Shown here piece by piece: positions 62,317-64,000 of a DNA stretch of 64,000 nucleotides. Position 1 is the stretch's first letter. Each line of letters opens with the position of its first letter. Under the pieces are notes generated by a model. It did not search any database. It was not told the DNA's origin and was given only the letters and a program-made list of their open reading frames with translations. Source of the stretch: Ruegeria sp. Ofav3-42 (GTDB lineage: Bacteria; Pseudomonadota; Alphaproteobacteria; Rhodobacterales; Rhodobacteraceae); NCBI RefSeq assembly GCF_022347725.1, contig NZ_JAKRGB010000008.1, forward strand, positions 124,001 to 188,000. Reading direction: 5' to 3'. The position numbers were made by a program, and so were the translations under genes.

Positions 62317-63173
62317 TCAGCAAACTCCAATACGCCAAGCTCCTTAAGCGCTCCGAGGACTTTGACAATCGTCTCCGCGCTGACATCAGCCGATCCGACA
62401 ACAGCAGCTCCCATCCCGCCGGGAGCGATCTCGCGGGTGCCACCGGACTCATAAATCGGGTCGAGCACACTGAATTCTTCGGGCAATGGTGGACAGACCG
62501 GGTGACTGGCCAAAAACTCTCCACCTTTTTCCAGTACGGCCTCGTTGATGCGATTGGTCAGGCCGAAGAGATTGCTGACGCCTCCGATGAAACCGCGCGG
62601 GCTAAGGTCAACACTCTCGATACTGAATGTAAGGCACTGGCCCTCGACTTTCGCTTTGGCGACTGCAACGGCATCGACGGTTGCCCCGAAGTAACGAAAT
62701 CCAGGTTCTTCCTGTCGGGTACACCTCGTAAACTGTGCACGAGCTGATCCCTCGACCTTTACCGTGTCGTCTATAGCGGTGACGTCTCGGACCTCGAGAT
62801 AAATCTGGCGTTTGCAGCTTTCTTCCAAGGGACCTGTCAGTATCTGCGGTGCTTTTTCCTGCAAGCCGCGCAAGTCCATGAAGGCCCGCAATCGCAAGCG
62901 GGTGGGGCTGGATTCCTCAAGGCCGCCATAGACAGTAAAGGGAACGGGGATATCGCGCAGAGGAACTTCTTTCGTCAGTTTGATCTGAAACCGGCCAGCA
63001 TAAGTTGCGGGATCAATTCCGGTCGCTGCGGACGAAGAAGCACTGCTGGAAACGTCTGTTTGGGACGCCGTATCGGGCACCGTGTCCTGATCCTGAGCCT
63101 TGCTGCCACATCCGGGCAGCAAAGCAAAAAAAATACCGATAAGTAGTCCCTTGTTCAGTCGAGATGATGCCAT
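62313..63173 (-). CDS. Lipoprotein of unknown family
   Basis: A 286-residue lipoprotein with lipobox LLPGC (Cys22) followed by a Ser/Asp-rich linker. It shares with the next gene the C-terminal block VCPPLPEEFSVLDPIYESGG-TREIAPGGMG and the overall order DLRGLQEKAPQI, ATVDAVAVAKA and a terminal helix. Asp-free position +2 (Gly) favours outer-membrane sorting. First of a two-gene unit by ATGA overlap. Confidence 0.8.
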   Translation of the reverse strand: MASSRLNKGLLIGIFFALLPGCGSKAQDQDTVPDTASQTDVSSSASSSAATGIDPATYAGRFQIKLTKEVPLRDIPVPFTVYGGLEESSPTRLRLRAFMDLRGLQEKAPQILTGPLEESCKRQIYLEVRDVTAIDDTVKVEGSARAQFTRCTRQEEPGFRYFGATVDAVAVAKAKVEGQCLTFSIESVDLSPRGFIGGVSNLFGLTNRINEAVLEKGGEFLASHPVCPPLPEEFSVLDPIYESGGTREIAPGGMGAAVVGSADVSAETIVKVLGALKELGVLEFAE

Positions 63174-63484
63174 CCCTGACCACCTCTTTTATGACCAAGT
63201 TTTGACAAGATACCCGCCTGCGCCTCGTAAGCAACTTATGTATTCAAATAAATTGTTCTGTCCTGCAATTCTAAACAGCTACTGTGATCTGATAAGGGTG
63301 CAATCAGGCGATTGAGAATAGGGTGTCAGCCACTTGCCAACCCCTGCGTTCCACTGTACATGCCGCCTCTATCGTCTTCGGGCGAGATTCTCTCGTGGGA
63401 GGTTGCTGGGATCGCGATCCCGGATCGGACCACGCAACATAAACCGGGTGGAACGCGTTTCACCTACGTTGAAAGGAAAACCAA
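63174..63484 (+). other. Leader region of rplKA and divergent promoters
   Basis: This 311-base gap holds no gene that I can see. The first part is A/T-rich and should contain the promoter of the minus-strand lipoprotein gene. The second half probably carries the rplK promoter and a leader; GATCGCGATC and GGGATCGCGATCCC (near 63410-63423) form a perfect palindrome that may be a regulatory or structural element. GAAAGGAAAACC precedes rplK. Confidence 0.4.
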
Positions 63485-63934
63485 ATGGCTAAGAAGCTTG
63501 CTGGTACAATGAAGCTGCAGGTTCCTGCAGGTCAGGCGAACCCGTCTCCGCCAGTTGGTCCGGCGCTGGGTCAGCGCGGCATCAACATCATGGAATTCTG
63601 CAAGGCGTTCAACGCCAAAACCGCAGACATGGAGCCCGGCGCGCCGTGCCCGACCGTGATCACCTATTATCAGGACAAGTCCTTCACCATGGACATTAAG
63701 ACGCCGCCCGCGTCTTACTACCTGAAGAAAGCAGCTGGTCTGAAGCCGGTCGGCAAGCGTAACCGCCCTCGTGGCGCGGAAAACCCTGGTCGTGAGACCG
63801 TGGCAACCGTGACCTCGAAGCAGGTTCGCGAAATCGCCGAAGCCAAAATGAAAGATCTGAACGCCAACGACGTCGAAGGCGCAATGCAGATCATCCTGGG
63901 CTCGGCCCGCTCTATGGGCATCGAGGTGAAGTAA
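63485..63934 (+). CDS. rplK: 50S ribosomal protein L11
   Basis: A 149-residue L11: begins [40 protein letters not shown], the N-terminal domain that binds the GTPase centre, with the C-terminal 23S rRNA-binding [10 protein letters not shown] end. The first gene of the rplKA pair; a single A separates the stop from rplA. Confidence 0.98.
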   Translation: MAKKLAGTMKLQVPAGQANPSPPVGPALGQRGINIMEFCKAFNAKTADMEPGAPCPTVITYYQDKSFTMDIKTPPASYYLKKAAGLKPVGKRNRPRGAENPGRETVATVTSKQVREIAEAKMKDLNANDVEGAMQIILGSARSMGIEVK

Positions 63935-63935
63935 G

Positions 63936-64000
63936 ATGGCAAAACTCGGTAAACGTACCCGCGCTGCGCGCGAAGCTTTCGCTGGCAAGGAAAACCTGTC
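63936..64000 (+). CDS. rplA: 50S ribosomal protein L1 (5' part, cut by window end)
   Basis: Only the first 21 codons are present: MAKLGKRTRAAREAFAGKEN, a typical L1 N-terminus. ATG two bases after the rplK stop. L1 also represses translation of its own operon in other bacteria. Confidence 0.95.
   Translation, partial: MAKLGKRTRAAREAFAGKENL

Noticed and set aside
1-64000. CRISPR array, tRNA or rRNA genes
   Set aside because: No regularly spaced repeats were noticed, nor T-loop-like motifs within a cloverleaf context, nor 16S/23S segments. The structured RNAs found are the SRP RNA and the cobalamin riboswitch.

Overview
The window looks like chromosome from a marine alphaproteobacterium of the Roseobacter group (Rhodobacteraceae, Ruegeria/Phaeobacter-like). 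The evidence is moderately high GC, a taurine-dissimilation block (tauR, xsc, pta, tauZ-like, soeABC), a cbb3 oxidase block with FnrL and HemN, TrcR (DUF1013), a membrane-anchored cytochrome c and divergent, separate mnmD and DAO-type genes. This placement is inference from gene content; no rRNA or complete marker gene was compared.

Region 1 (1-3.6 kb): an OmpA-family lipoprotein, then a 2.74 kb element (784-3526) bounded by imperfect inverted repeats of about 41 bp. It carries a zinc-ribbon transposase-like protein and, converging on it, a two-gene cassette: a three-helix membrane protein of the DUF6338 type, coupled through ATGA to a 50-residue protein with two GYQP repeats. This cassette is the best candidate for an undescribed system. 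Region 2 (3.6-10.6 kb) is housekeeping: flavin reductase, MaoC-like hydratase, the two halves of MnmC as divergent genes, an EamA transporter, a lytic transglycosylase and dapA.

Region 3 (10.6-20.8 kb) is sulfonate catabolism on the minus strand. Xsc splits sulfoacetaldehyde into acetyl phosphate and sulfite, Pta makes acetyl-CoA, SoeABC oxidises sulfite, and a TauZ/YeiH-type exporter removes sulfate. TauR is at the head, with TauR-like direct repeats upstream of both tauR and xsc. Two copies of an intergenic repeat flank soeBC. Region 4 (20.9-37.2 kb) is mixed: ArsR and an ArsP-type permease with a palindromic operator, TrcR, RNase T2, dnaX-ybaB-recR, a cobalamin riboswitch ahead of a cysteine-rich protein, rsgA, the SRP RNA, cpdB, nudC and pheA.

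Region 5 (37.3-46.2 kb) holds a membrane cytochrome c, the yejABEF peptide/microcin C importer, a frameshifted secreted-protein gene and an EF-G-like GTPase. Region 6 (46.4-59 kb) is the low-oxygen block: hemN, fnrL, uspA, ccoNOQP and ccoGHIS, with three perfect TTGA-N6-TCAA boxes and a LysR gene lodged between ccoP and ccoG. Region 7 (59-64 kb) is secE, nusG, rplK and rplA, but nusG and rplK are separated by about 3.5 kb holding three oppositely oriented exported-protein genes and a short nusG-like fragment. No tRNA, 16S/23S rRNA or CRISPR array was seen.
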